Positions 1 through 9,112 of a DNA stretch of 26,560 nt are shown here, piece after piece. Below the pieces are notes generated by a model. The model saw only the letters and a list, made by a program, of their open reading frames with translations, was not told the origin of the DNA and ran no database searches. How positions within the stretch are numbered: position 1 is the first letter of the stretch; each line of letters begins with the position of its first letter. The position numbers and the translations under genes are program-made. The stretch is from Auxenochlorella pyrenoidosa (lineage: Eukaryota > Chlorophyta > Trebouxiophyceae > Chlorellales > Chlorellaceae): the NCBI GenBank assembly GCA_001430745.1, contig KQ482021.1:190641-217200 (forward strand). Reading direction: 5' to 3'.

Positions 1-833
1 TCGCTCGCGACCTGTCGTTCACGCCTGCCCCGCCCCCGCGTGAGGCGTCCCGCACTGGTGGGTACACGGCTGCCCGCATGCTGCCGCAACTTGCTCTCTG
101 CCTGGAGCGCAGGGTGCAGGGAGGGCAGCGCTGTGAGGCGCAGTCAAGCCCTGGGCGCCGCTTTTTGGCTGCAGCCATGCCGGGGTTGGGCGCCCGCAGC
201 CGACCTCTGCTGCTCTTGCTGCCTCCTCCCTCATGCCCTGCCTGCAGGCACGCCCTCCACTGCCGGCTCGGTCTCCCAGCTGACCGCCAGCAAGCCGCTG
301 TCCCCCGGCCACAGCGGCGGCCCCAGGCGGCGCCTGGTGGTGCAGCCCTTCAACCTGCTGCGGGTGCGCTCCAGCGGCGGGTGCTGGGCTGGGTGTCCCT
401 CTGGGCAGTGGAGAGGCCGCACTGCACCCTGGCAGTGGCCACAGTTTGGGGAGCCTGTGCGGGCTGGGGGCCGTGCGTGTGGCCTGCACCCAGCAGCCCA
501 GCTCCAGTCGCGTCTGACCAGCTTGTCAGCTATCTGTGCTGCCTCAGCTGTCAAGGCTGCACCCAGGCCCATGCCTGCCGGCCCGAGTCCCTCCGCCTGC
601 ATGCTGCAAGCCGCCCCCCTGTGACGCACCCTGCTGACTTCAACCCCCTGCAGAGCCCGGGCACCCGCGCTGGCATCGACGCCTTGAATGCCCACATCAA
701 GGCATCGGCAGCAGCTCAAGTCGCCTACGAGCTGCGCCGCGGGCCCTGCTATGGGGAGGGCGGCGCCCTCGCGGCGGCTGCCGCCTGCGAAGCGCCACGG
801 TGCCGCGCCTTTGCCGCCCTCCGCCTCTGCTGA
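1..833 (+). CDS. 3' end of an unrecognised protein gene (partial)
   Basis: Three terminal exons of a plus-strand gene whose start lies left of the window. Exon pieces are 1-39 (donor gtgagg), 248-363 (acceptor ctgcctgcag, donor gtgcgc) and 654-833 (acceptor ccccctgcag, stop TGA 831-833). Phases agree at both junctions: 1 nt + 2 nt, then phase 0. The visible tail is about 111 residues. It begins ARDLSFTPAPPP, continues through a Ser/Pro-rich stretch with a basic GGPRRRL patch and QPFNLLR, and ends in an Ala-rich segment with four cysteines (EAPRCRAFAALRLC at the C terminus). I recognise no domain; the low-complexity composition suggests a disordered tail. The exon model is an inference from splice signals and phase; the protein could differ if other donors are used, for example near 380. 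Downstream, 834-2480 looks like its long 3' UTR. Confidence 0.5.
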   Translation, partial: ARDLSFTPAPPPREASRTGGYTAARMLPQLALCLERRVQGGQRCEAQSSPGRRFLAAAMPGLGARSRPLLLLLPPPSCPACRHALHCRLGLPADRQQAAVPRPQRRPQAAPGGAALQPAAGALQRRVLGWVSLWAVERPHCTLAVATVWGACAGWGPCVWPAPSSPAPVASDQLVSYLCCLSCQGCTQAHACRPESLRLHAASRPPVTHPADFNPLQSPGTRAGIDALNAHIKASAAAQVAYELRRGPCYGEGGALAAAAACEAPRCRAFAALRLC

Positions 834-2580
834 TTCCCCTGCCCTCCCCGTGCATCCGCAGCGTCGATTGTTTGCTTCCCGGCGCCTGCCAACCCCCCTT
901 CCCGCGGTCCTATTCCGCTCCCCCCGCCAATTCCTTGTGCGCACTGCACGCCCTATCCCCCGCCGCTTCCCTGCCCTATTCCTGGCCCCTCCCATCTTTC
1001 CACCAATTGCGGCGCCATTCCATGCCGCGACCGCTGTACCAACGCCATGCCGTGGCCTGCACCCGCTGCTTTTCATCGCAGCCCACTGCTTAGGGTTTCG
1101 TTCGGGTTGCTTCCGCCCCCATTCCTCGCGCTGGCAAGCGCCGCCGCAGTGCCGACCATCCCCCTTTGAGTTGACCAAACCGCCACCGTGCTCTGACCGC
1201 ACGCGCTACCTTGAACCACGCCTTTGCGATTCACATTTAGACCGACCGCCTTCCCTGCCCATCCCTGCTGCCACTGCGCCCGCTGCGGGCCGTGCACATC
1301 ACCTGGGGCTTACTGGTTCACACCGTTGCGTGCTTTGCTTTACAGTCTGTCTAACCGCAAACCAACTTGCGACACAGACCGTTTTGTCACTTCTTTTGAC
1401 GGCCACGCTTTTTGGCCCGAGGGCTCGAAATTCCATTCATTTTCCATCACCCAGAGCGCGGCAGGCATGTGCCTGCGCGGTCCCTGCGCCAACCTTCCAG
1501 TCCCGCCAAAAAGGCATTGCCACCTACCCCCAGGACGCGAGAAACAGCGTACCCATCCTAACCCCAATACTCTTTACCATACCTTAGCTCTTCCTCCCAT
1601 TCCTTCACCTGCTGTCTGTCTAACCGCCATCCTGTATCACGCTGACAGACCAACCTAATCTGGCTGCACTCTGCCTGCATGCCCCCAACCGACCGTCAAC
1701 ACACAATGTCGACCCTCACCTCACCTCCTGCACCCTCTGCCTGACGCGCCAAAATCCAAAACAGGGGCTATTTCCCGGGGATTTAATTTCTCTCCCCGCC
1801 TCTTCTCTCCATTTCGATCCCCCGCACTTGCACCGGCCGGGCGTTTTCCAGAGAAGCCTGCACACAACCCCACCCAGTTGGGGCCCCTGACACCCGCAGC
1901 CCCACCCTTTGTGGGGCGGCCCCCAGCCAACCCCGCCTTACCTCTCTCTTCCGCACCTCCCTTCGACTCCGCCCACCACCGCCGCTTGGGGCTCCAGGGT
2001 CCATTGCTCCTTTGGGATTCTTCTGGGCTGTTTTCCATCACCCCGATCTCGCGACAGGACTGCCCTTTGCTTTTTCGGTCGTATTGCCTCGCTCCAGCTG
2101 CCTGTGCGCATGCGGAGAAGCCGTGACCCGCTGCTGCCAGGAAGCCTCCCGCACTGCATAGCTGCGTCCACCTCTGCCAACCGACCCACCGCCCCCGCGC
2201 AGCAGAATTAGCGCAGTGTGGCAGATCACTCTTATTCCCCTGCCGCACCAACCCCATGCCTGCTGTTGCGCGCAACCATCGCTTGGCTGAGGTTGCTGAG
2301 CAGGGCCCCAGAACCCCCTCTGCTTCAGCAGCGCTGCCGGCATGACCCGCCCATAACATACTGGCCCCTCTCTACGTCCTGCTACCTCTTCCCTCTTTCG
2401 CGCTTCTTGGGTTCTCGGGTTGAGGCCATTCTTTCCCAAACTGCCAAGAGCTGTAAACAGTTGCACACGAACCCCTCCCAGTGATGTGATGCCTGCTTGC
2501 CGCGCCGTGCGACGCAAATGGATTGTTCTGCACTTGGCAGCACAGCAATGCAGCAGCTTGCCGACAGCGCATGGACCCGG
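834..2580. other. Non-coding convergent interval, probably 3' UTRs
   Basis: There is 1.75 kb between the stop of the plus-strand gene (833) and the stop of the minus-strand kinase gene (2581). No ORF here shows a recognisable domain or splice pattern. From about 834 to 2300 the plus strand is rich in C and T and poor in G, unlike the exons. That fits one long sense 3' UTR of the plus-strand gene, ending near TGTAA at 2452-2456. For the kinase gene the first minus-strand TGTAA to the left is at 1340-1344, so the two transcripts may overlap tail to tail by about 1 kb. Long and overlapping 3' UTRs are inferred, not shown. Confidence 0.5.
2452..2456 (+). terminator. Chlorophyte poly(A) signal TGTAA
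   Basis: TGTAA is the usual green-algal polyadenylation signal. This is the first plus-strand copy I found after the stop at 833. It sits about 125 bp before the opposing kinase stop codon, where a convergent transcript would be expected to end. Use of the site is inferred. Confidence 0.4.
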
Positions 2581-5500
2581 CTACCTGCAGCCGCCGGGCG
2601 CCAGCAGCGGGCGCAGCAGGCGCAGCCGCTCCGCCCGCGAGCCCTCCTTGCCGCGCTGGCCCCAGGCCGACAGCGCAGCGCCCACAAACGCGTTCCACCG
2701 ACTGCTGGCCGCCTTGTCCTGGGCCAGGGCAAGGAACTCGGCCCTGCTGAACTGCACAGACTGCCGGGAAGTGAGGCCAAAGCGCAGGCGGCAGCCGCCG
2801 CCAAGGCCAAGCAAAACCTCGCTGCCCGAGGCCCCGCCGCCGCCGCTGCCGCCGACCTGGGCAGCCGCCGCCCGCACTGTGTCTGCCAGCATCTGAGCCA
2901 CGGCGTGCTGCACGCCCAGCACCTGCGTACGAGCGGTTGGGATCGAGACCGCTCAAGAATGTGCACATGTGTCCTGTGACTCCAAGGAAGAGCACGCATG
3001 CGAACATGAGCGCCCGGGGTGCGCTTTGCCTGCACTTGCTGGCTGCCCAATCTGCCCCACATGCCGGTGCCCTTACCTGCGGCGCATCGGCCGCCGGCTT
3101 GACTCCCTCCCCCCAAACATCCTTCAGGCGCAGCTTGCTGCAGGCAGGCCAAGGTGAAGGCAAGGAGGCAGCAGGGTAGCTTTTCATGCTAATTTAGGGA
3201 AGAGCAACAGCCGTATGCAGAGCGCCGCGCAGCATGCAGACAGGCGTGATTGCCATCATGCAAGCAGAGTTGGCCTGCGTGCAATCATCTGGCATCCAGT
3301 CCGCATTCTGGCCAAAGGGCACCACGCTCCCCAGCCCATCACGCGGCACTGCTGGCGCACCCGTCGCTGCCATGCAAACCCACCTGGACAGCACCAGAAG
3401 GCCTCCCTGGCTGCCACTGCCATCTGCTGCAGCGGCGGGGGGTGCTGCAGCAGCTGCTGCAGCCCTGGGCTTCTTGGCAACGGCGGCCACTGCGCCTGTG
3501 CCACCAGCGCCACCGGCCGCTTTACGCTTCCTCAGCTGACGGCTGTCACCCTGAAGAGCACCACGGAAAGGATTCGTGTCACAGATGGATTCCAGTGTGG
3601 TTGTGGCACCTGTGAGACACCCAGTGCAGGCCCCAGGGGTGCCCTTGGAGGGAAGGCGAGCAGTCACGGTGGGTGTCATCATGCACGAGGCATGGCCCCC
3701 GCCGTGGACGCAACATTGACCAAGCATGTGGCTTGCCCGCAAGCTCCTGTCCCACTCACCGCATTCTCCGCCCCTTGCTGCCTCCTCGAGGGGCCTGCCT
3801 CCTGGCTGCTGGCATCTAGGAAGGCACCCTCCTCCTGCAGCACAGCGCCCGACTGCTGTGATGGAGCTATGCCGGGGGTCAGCCTGACAGCCAGAGACAG
3901 CCGCTGGATCTATCTTCAAACCTGCCCTGAAATTGTCCCTTGCTGCCCCGAGCCCCAAAGCATGCCCCAGCATGCCATTGGTGCCCTCCAGCTGTCGCAA
4001 TCCCGCCATTCCTGAGCCCCGTAACCCTACCCTGCTTCCGGCCCACCTCGGCCCACCAAGCCCCCTAACCCTGCTTCTATCCCACCTCGGCCCGCTGCGC
4101 CACCTTGGTCTCCCACGCCGTGCTGCGCAGGCTGGGCTTGTCGCGCTTGCGCCCCGCCAGCAGATGCTGCCGCCCCGCCTCCGCCTCGGCAGCCCGCTGT
4201 CGCGCCTTGGCGGCCGCCTGCTCGGCTGCCGCCCTGCGCTCGGCCAGGAGGACCTGCACCTGCAAGGACGGGCAGCAAAGGCTCTGTTTGCTGCTCGAAA
4301 ACGTGCACAAGACGCTTGCAGCAGTGGAAGCAAGTAGGCCTGTCATCAGGCAGGGCTCCACCAATTGCCAGCCTGCAGCGCTGCTCGGGTCGCAAGCGCC
4401 TGCTCCCCTCCCTGCCTGCGACTTGACGGGCCCCAGGCGCTGCTGTGCCATGGTGCCAGAGAGGAAGAAGCTGTCCAGGGCGGTCTCGATGTACTCATCA
4501 GTCTGTGAAGGGGCAGGGCAGGCGGGATGCTGGGCGGGGCAGTAGTGGCAGTGGGCGGGGCTGTGGCGGTAGCACACCGCACCGAAGAGGTGCAAGTCCC
4601 GAGCAGGTTGCAGGCTGCTCCTTGTGTGGGGGACGGAAGAAGTGAAACGAGTGAATCTGTCGGGGCATGTGCGCTGCGCCTGCCCATGCTTTGAGGCGGT
4701 GGGCAGCAGGCACATGCATGCAGATTGCCCATGCCATCATGGCATGCAGAATGAGCAGCATCCCACGACAGCAAGGGCACGTACTGAGCAGGATGCAGAC
4801 CACAAGCGCGCTGCCAACACCTGCCTGCGTGTGCACCTCTGGGTCCAGCGGCTCGTCCAGCGGCGGCAGGCGGCACAGCTCTGTCAGGCGCAGGTACAGG
4901 CGGGCCATGGCGTCCAGGTTGGCGGGCGCGGCCCAGAAGGCGGCGCTGCCGGCGCCCTGCAGGTGGCTCATCAGCAAAGCTGGGCTCAGGGGGCCCTCCT
5001 CAGGATGGAGGCCTCGCACGCAGGAGTTTACTAGACTGAAAGCCTCTGCTGTCGTTGAGACAGAGACGTTGCGCCTGACCTTGCAACCGCAGCTGCTGCC
5101 TTCAATGGTCTCCCGCAGCCCTGACAGCCGCCGTGAGCTGGCGGGCAGGTGGCGCATCATGATGGCCGCGCCTGTCGCAAAGGCTGCAACCGCCATGCAC
5201 CCACCCACCCGCCAAGCCACGCAGATCGCCGCCCAGTCTCCCAGCACCTCGGCGGCCTCTGCTGCCAGCAGGCGCAGCTGGTCGTGTGCGCCTGTGTAGG
5301 CCTGGTCCCAGGCCATGCCCAGCCCGATGACCACGCCAAAGGCCCACAGCTGCACAGGGCGGGTGGGGCAGCCGGGCAGCGCAAGTTGCAGCTTGCGACT
5401 TGAAGCTGCCGTGTCAGAGGGGCACCCTCGCGCGCCCCTGCCCCCACGGCTGTCAAGCACTCGGCCAGGGGGCCCTCAGGTCCCGACTTCCCTGCCTCTT

Positions 5501-8457
5501 GAGCCTCCAGGTCCCCCTGCGCCCTCGGGCTTCCTTTGGAGTCGTGCACACCCAGGGCAGCTGAACCCACCTTGGGGCCCCACATCCGCCTGCACCCTCG
5601 AGGCGCCCTCACCTCCTTGTCAGGCTCCCCCTGCGGGGCAGCCGCATGCAGCATCTCAATGGCCGAGGTCTTCACCCGCGCATCCTCTGCCTGCAGGTCC
5701 TCATCCTTCTTCACATAGCTGCTGGGCCAGGGGGGGGGGGGGGCCAGCAGAGGGATGGCTTGGCGACGTTCCATGGGCTTGGCAACGTGCCATGGCGACG
5801 TGCCACGGCCATGGCTTGGCGACGCGCCAGGGGAAGCGGGAGCGGGGGCGGGTGCTCCCCCTAGATGCACCCGCTGCCTGCGCAGGCCAGCATCCAGCCG
5901 CCAGCGCACCAGTGCCCGGGTTGACGGTGCCAGGGCGCTCCAGCGGCCTCACCTGACGTGCCTGCCGTCCAGCTCAAGCAGCAGCCTCAGCAGCACCTTG
6001 CCCATCTGCAGGGAGGGCAGCAGGCAGGGCAGGTCAAAACTCAGGTCCCGCCTGGAGAGGTGCATGGACACGTGGCTCTGCACCGCAGGTCTTCACCGCT
6101 GCCTTGAAGATGAAAGGCTGCTGTCTACCTATTAGCGTCCATCCCCGGCCGCCTTGCCTGGAAAATGTCGTAGTTGAGCTCGCCGGCATTTGGCCCAGCG
6201 CGCTGCGTGCCCAGGTAGAGCCTCCGCACCCTGCAGCAAGCAGCCGGCGGCGCTGTTCCAGCTATGCTGACTGGACAGGGGCATGCAGGCCAGCCGGGGG
6301 GCCATGGCAAGCACTAGCGCATGAGGTGGGTGGGTGGGTGGGGTCCGGGGGGGGGGGGGGGGGGCGGCGGCAGTGGCACTGCGCAGGGCCAGGCAGCGAG
6401 GGCTGGTGTTTGCGGGCGGAGATCCCCACCCAAGCTCACCGTTCCGGCATGAAGCCCACAGTGCCCGACCAGTAGTGCCCCTCCTCTGTAAGCCGCGCCC
6501 ACTGCATGCCGTTGAGGTCGCCCAGCTTGAGCAGCGGCAGGGCGCCGGGCGCCGAGGGCAGGTGCACCTGGGGCGCGGGCAGGAGCCAAGGGGCGTTGGC
6601 GGGCGGCTGTATCAACCGGTGCAGGCAACGTTGAGCGCAGCACTGGCGTGAGTAGCAGGCTGCAGGCGTCTACACAGTGTGGTGTGGAGTGCAGCGGCGC
6701 GTGCAGACATACGGCATGCCTGGGCTGTTTGTCAAGCACGCTGCTCCTCTCGGCCCTTCCCTGCCAACATTGTTTTCACACCATGATGTTGTCAGGCTTG
6801 ATGTCCTGCAAGCCGCAGAGGCTGGCAGAGTGTTGACAGGTGTAAGCAACCCGCGCCGAGGGGCAGGCCAGCACCAGCAGACCCCTCGCCCGCAGCAGCT
6901 GGCCGCACCCACGCGAACGCGCCACGGCAGATGCTGGCAGCCAGAGGGCAGCGCGCTGCTGTCCAGCCAGGACTGACCTGGTGCACAAGGCCAATGCGCT
7001 GCAGCTGTGCCACCTGCACGCAGGCAGGCAGGCAGGCAGGTGCGGCTTGGGGCATTTGTGGCGTAAAGGGGCGCGCGTATGCCATGCATAGGTGCACGCG
7101 CGGTGGATCTTTTGCCACGGAGCCACCTGTGTCTATTGCCACAGCGTCCCTTGCGCTTGCTGACCCATCTGACGCGCCCAGCTGTCCACCCCAGCCCTGG
7201 AGCGGCGCACCTGATCCATGAGGGCTGCGCACTCAGAGGCGAGGTGCTCCAGGCGCCACAGGTGCCGCATGGTGGGCGCCGCCTTGTTGTTCAACGCCAG
7301 CAAGGTGAAGTTGAACAGCGAGGTCTGGCTGCAGTACTCCTCCACAATGCCAACCACCTGCGGGTTGCCAACCAGGTTGCTGAGATGCGTGAGGGCTCCA
7401 CGGGTGTGAAGGCTCGCGGGGCCGCGCTGCGACCTGGCTGCACAGCATGTGGCTGGCGGCCATGGCGATGCTACCGGCCTGCCCTACTGTTGGCCTGCCC
7501 TGCTGGCCTGCATCAGCTTGGGCTCCCTCCTTGCTGCAGCCTCGTTGCTCTCGCCTCTGGCAGGGATGGGCGGCACCTGGGAAAGGGTCACAGCAAACGC
7601 TGCCTGTGAGCGCCAGCGCGGCCCCAGGTGCTGCATGCCTGCAGGGTGCAAACAGGTCTGCAAGCCTGGCACCATGCTGCGCCCACGAGGGGCTTCGGTG
7701 CCCCGCGGTGCTTTCTGACAAGTTGTCCTTGAGGCGTGCTGCTCCGAGCCCACCCTGGCCCTGCTGCTCAGTACTGCTCACCAGCATGCTGCCATGGAAG
7801 GTGTGGAAGGCGCGCACCACCCGCGGCTGGCCCTCCAGCAGCAGGTGGGCATTCACCTCGCGGTACCTGCAGGGTTGCAGCAGGTGCAGGCCTGCTGAGT
7901 TGCCCAGTGGGCATGAACATTGGTCGAACTTTTCACTGCAGTAGGGAGGGCAACCGCAAGCACACAAGTGTGAAGGCACAGGAGCCGAGCGCCGCACTGC
8001 ACGCTCAACGCCTGCTGCCTGCGTTCAGTGCGGCTGTAGTGTGCCCCACCAGTGGCGCACGAGCCTTGCGTGATGAGCCCTGCGCTGCTCCTCAGACATT
8101 TCCTCCTTGAAGCCGGCGCTGCACACTTTGATGGCCTGCATGCGGCGGGGCATGGCCCAGTGCAGGCCGCAGGTTGGTCAAACCGAGACAAGACTGATGT
8201 GGGTGCTACCAGGCGTGCCTGCTTTGCCAGGGTTTGCTGTGTGCACCTGCCCGCCTTACCACGGGCTGGCCCCGTGCAGGAGAGGAAGCATACGTCCAGG
8301 AGTCCACCATCCAAACGCGGCAGAAGGAGCCAGCACCCAGAAAGCGTGGATTGGCAGCCAGCAGGCGCTGCACAGTGCGAATCGGCACTGAGGGCAGCCG
8401 TTGGCGGACCAGCTGCGGGTGCAGCTCTGTGCGCTCCTCTAAGTTGACCAGCTCCAT
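2581..8457 (-). CDS. Divergent protein kinase with long C-terminal extension
   Basis: Seventeen exons give 726 aa with consistent phase: 8457-8260, 8135-8050, 7866-7782, 7426-7211, 7013-6978, 6805-6782, 6567-6440, 6230-6158, 6005-5953, 5721-5613, 5349-5205, 5045-4837, 4502-4428, 4259-4086, 3550-3384, 3137-3077, 2922-2581. Kinase landmarks: glycine loop GAGSFCRV (41-48), VAIK Lys69, helix-C Glu98 in YREVNAH, catalytic loop VHQDIKPDN (Asp208, Lys210, Asn213), metal Asp232 in KLGDLNGM, GTVGFMPE (250-257) and DIFQMG (279-284). HRD reads HQD (non-RD) and DFG reads DLN, but Lys, Glu, Asp, Asn and Asp are all kept, so activity is plausible. DIKPDN suggests Ser/Thr specificity. After about residue 415 come an Ala/Arg/Glu helix (480-537), a basic NLS-like stretch RKRK...KKPR (544-566) and an unrecognised C-terminal domain. 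The start ATG has context cagcATGG. Least certain are the exon joins at 5205/5045 and the donor at 6158, which is GC. No close family can be named. Confidence 0.8.
4016..4094. repeat. Tandem pair of ~40-bp units over a splice donor
   Basis: Two imperfect copies begin at 4016 and 4060. Each holds AACCCT...CCTGCTTC followed by CCCACCTCGGCCC. The right copy contains the kinase exon donor (minus strand GCCGAG|gtggga, exon end 4086). The left copy carries an almost identical unused donor (GCCGAG|gtgggc), which lies beyond an in-frame stop at 4077. Confidence 0.7.
5730..5743. repeat. Homopolymer G run (sense C) before a kinase acceptor
   Basis: About 14 G on the plus strand, hence poly-C in the kinase sense strand, just upstream of the 3' splice site at 5722-5723. 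A longer run of about 18 G at 6347-6364 lies in another intron of the same gene, away from its splice sites. Confidence 0.8.
7016..7041. repeat. CAGG tetranucleotide repeat
   Basis: A short (caggcagg)n array on the plus strand within the kinase intron 7014-7210, immediately upstream (minus strand) of the 36-nt catalytic-loop exon. In the sense strand it reads cctgcctg and may serve as the polypyrimidine tract. Confidence 0.7.
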
Positions 8458-9112
8458 GCTGTTACGGGGGCTCGATCAGCAGTGGCGCATGTGTGGGCTG
8501 TTGCAGGATGGCTGGCAGCAGCGGCAGCGGCGTGTGCCCGCTCGGTGGCGGTGGCTTGGAGGGCGCTGCACTGAGCAGGGCTGTTTCGGGGCGTATAAGC
8601 GCGGTTAAGCGGCTAAACAGGCGGCTTGTGCTGGCCGCAAATGCAAAGGCCGCAGCAGGGGGCCCAGGCTCGCAGCACCGGCTCGGGAGTTGGTCCGAGG
8701 CGCTACGTGTATGTCTGGAAGCGCAGTGGCGCGACAGCGCCGAGAAAGAGAACGGTGCGCTCGCCCGTCGAGGCTGTCATTGGGCATTGGCAGCGCCGCC
8801 GTCGGAGCGGGCCCAGCGGGCCCGCTTGCAGAGTCTCTCAACTGGCGGCTTCCACAGCAAGAAAACGCCCAGCCAATAAAATAGCCACTGTGTCCTGAGC
8901 GTGTTACGAGACGCATACAGTGTACATGTACGCAGCAACTGATGTAAGCATGGCTTGCAGATGGCGCTGCCAGCACCTGCACATGGCTATGTTGTGCATG
9001 ACATCAACCTGAGCTGGCTTTGTGGCACATCACCTCAGACAGCCACTGCTGCACTGCAACCGTGGCGGGTGACAATGACCGAGTAGATAATTCGCCGCAG
9101 TCACTCCTCGGG
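8458..9112. other. Kinase 5' region and glutathione transferase 3' UTR
   Basis: 655 bp between the kinase start codon (8457) and the glutathione transferase stop (9113), both genes on the minus strand. It must hold the transferase 3' UTR on the right and the kinase promoter and 5' UTR on the left. I found no minus-strand TGTAA here; the nearest look-alikes are TGTAC copies around 8920-8933. A minus-strand T/A-rich element (tattttattgg, about 8873-8883) could be a core promoter element, but this is weak. No coding exon was recognised. Confidence 0.4.

Noticed and set aside
5205..5349. LWAFGVV as kinase subdomain IX (DVWSFGVV-like)
   Set aside because: DIFQMGKVLL (residues 279 on) already occupies that place directly after GTVGFMPE, and the LWAFGVV segment comes some 55 residues later.
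8872..8877. AATAAA on the plus strand as a poly(A) signal
   Set aside because: No plus-strand gene ends nearby and green algae mainly use TGTAA.
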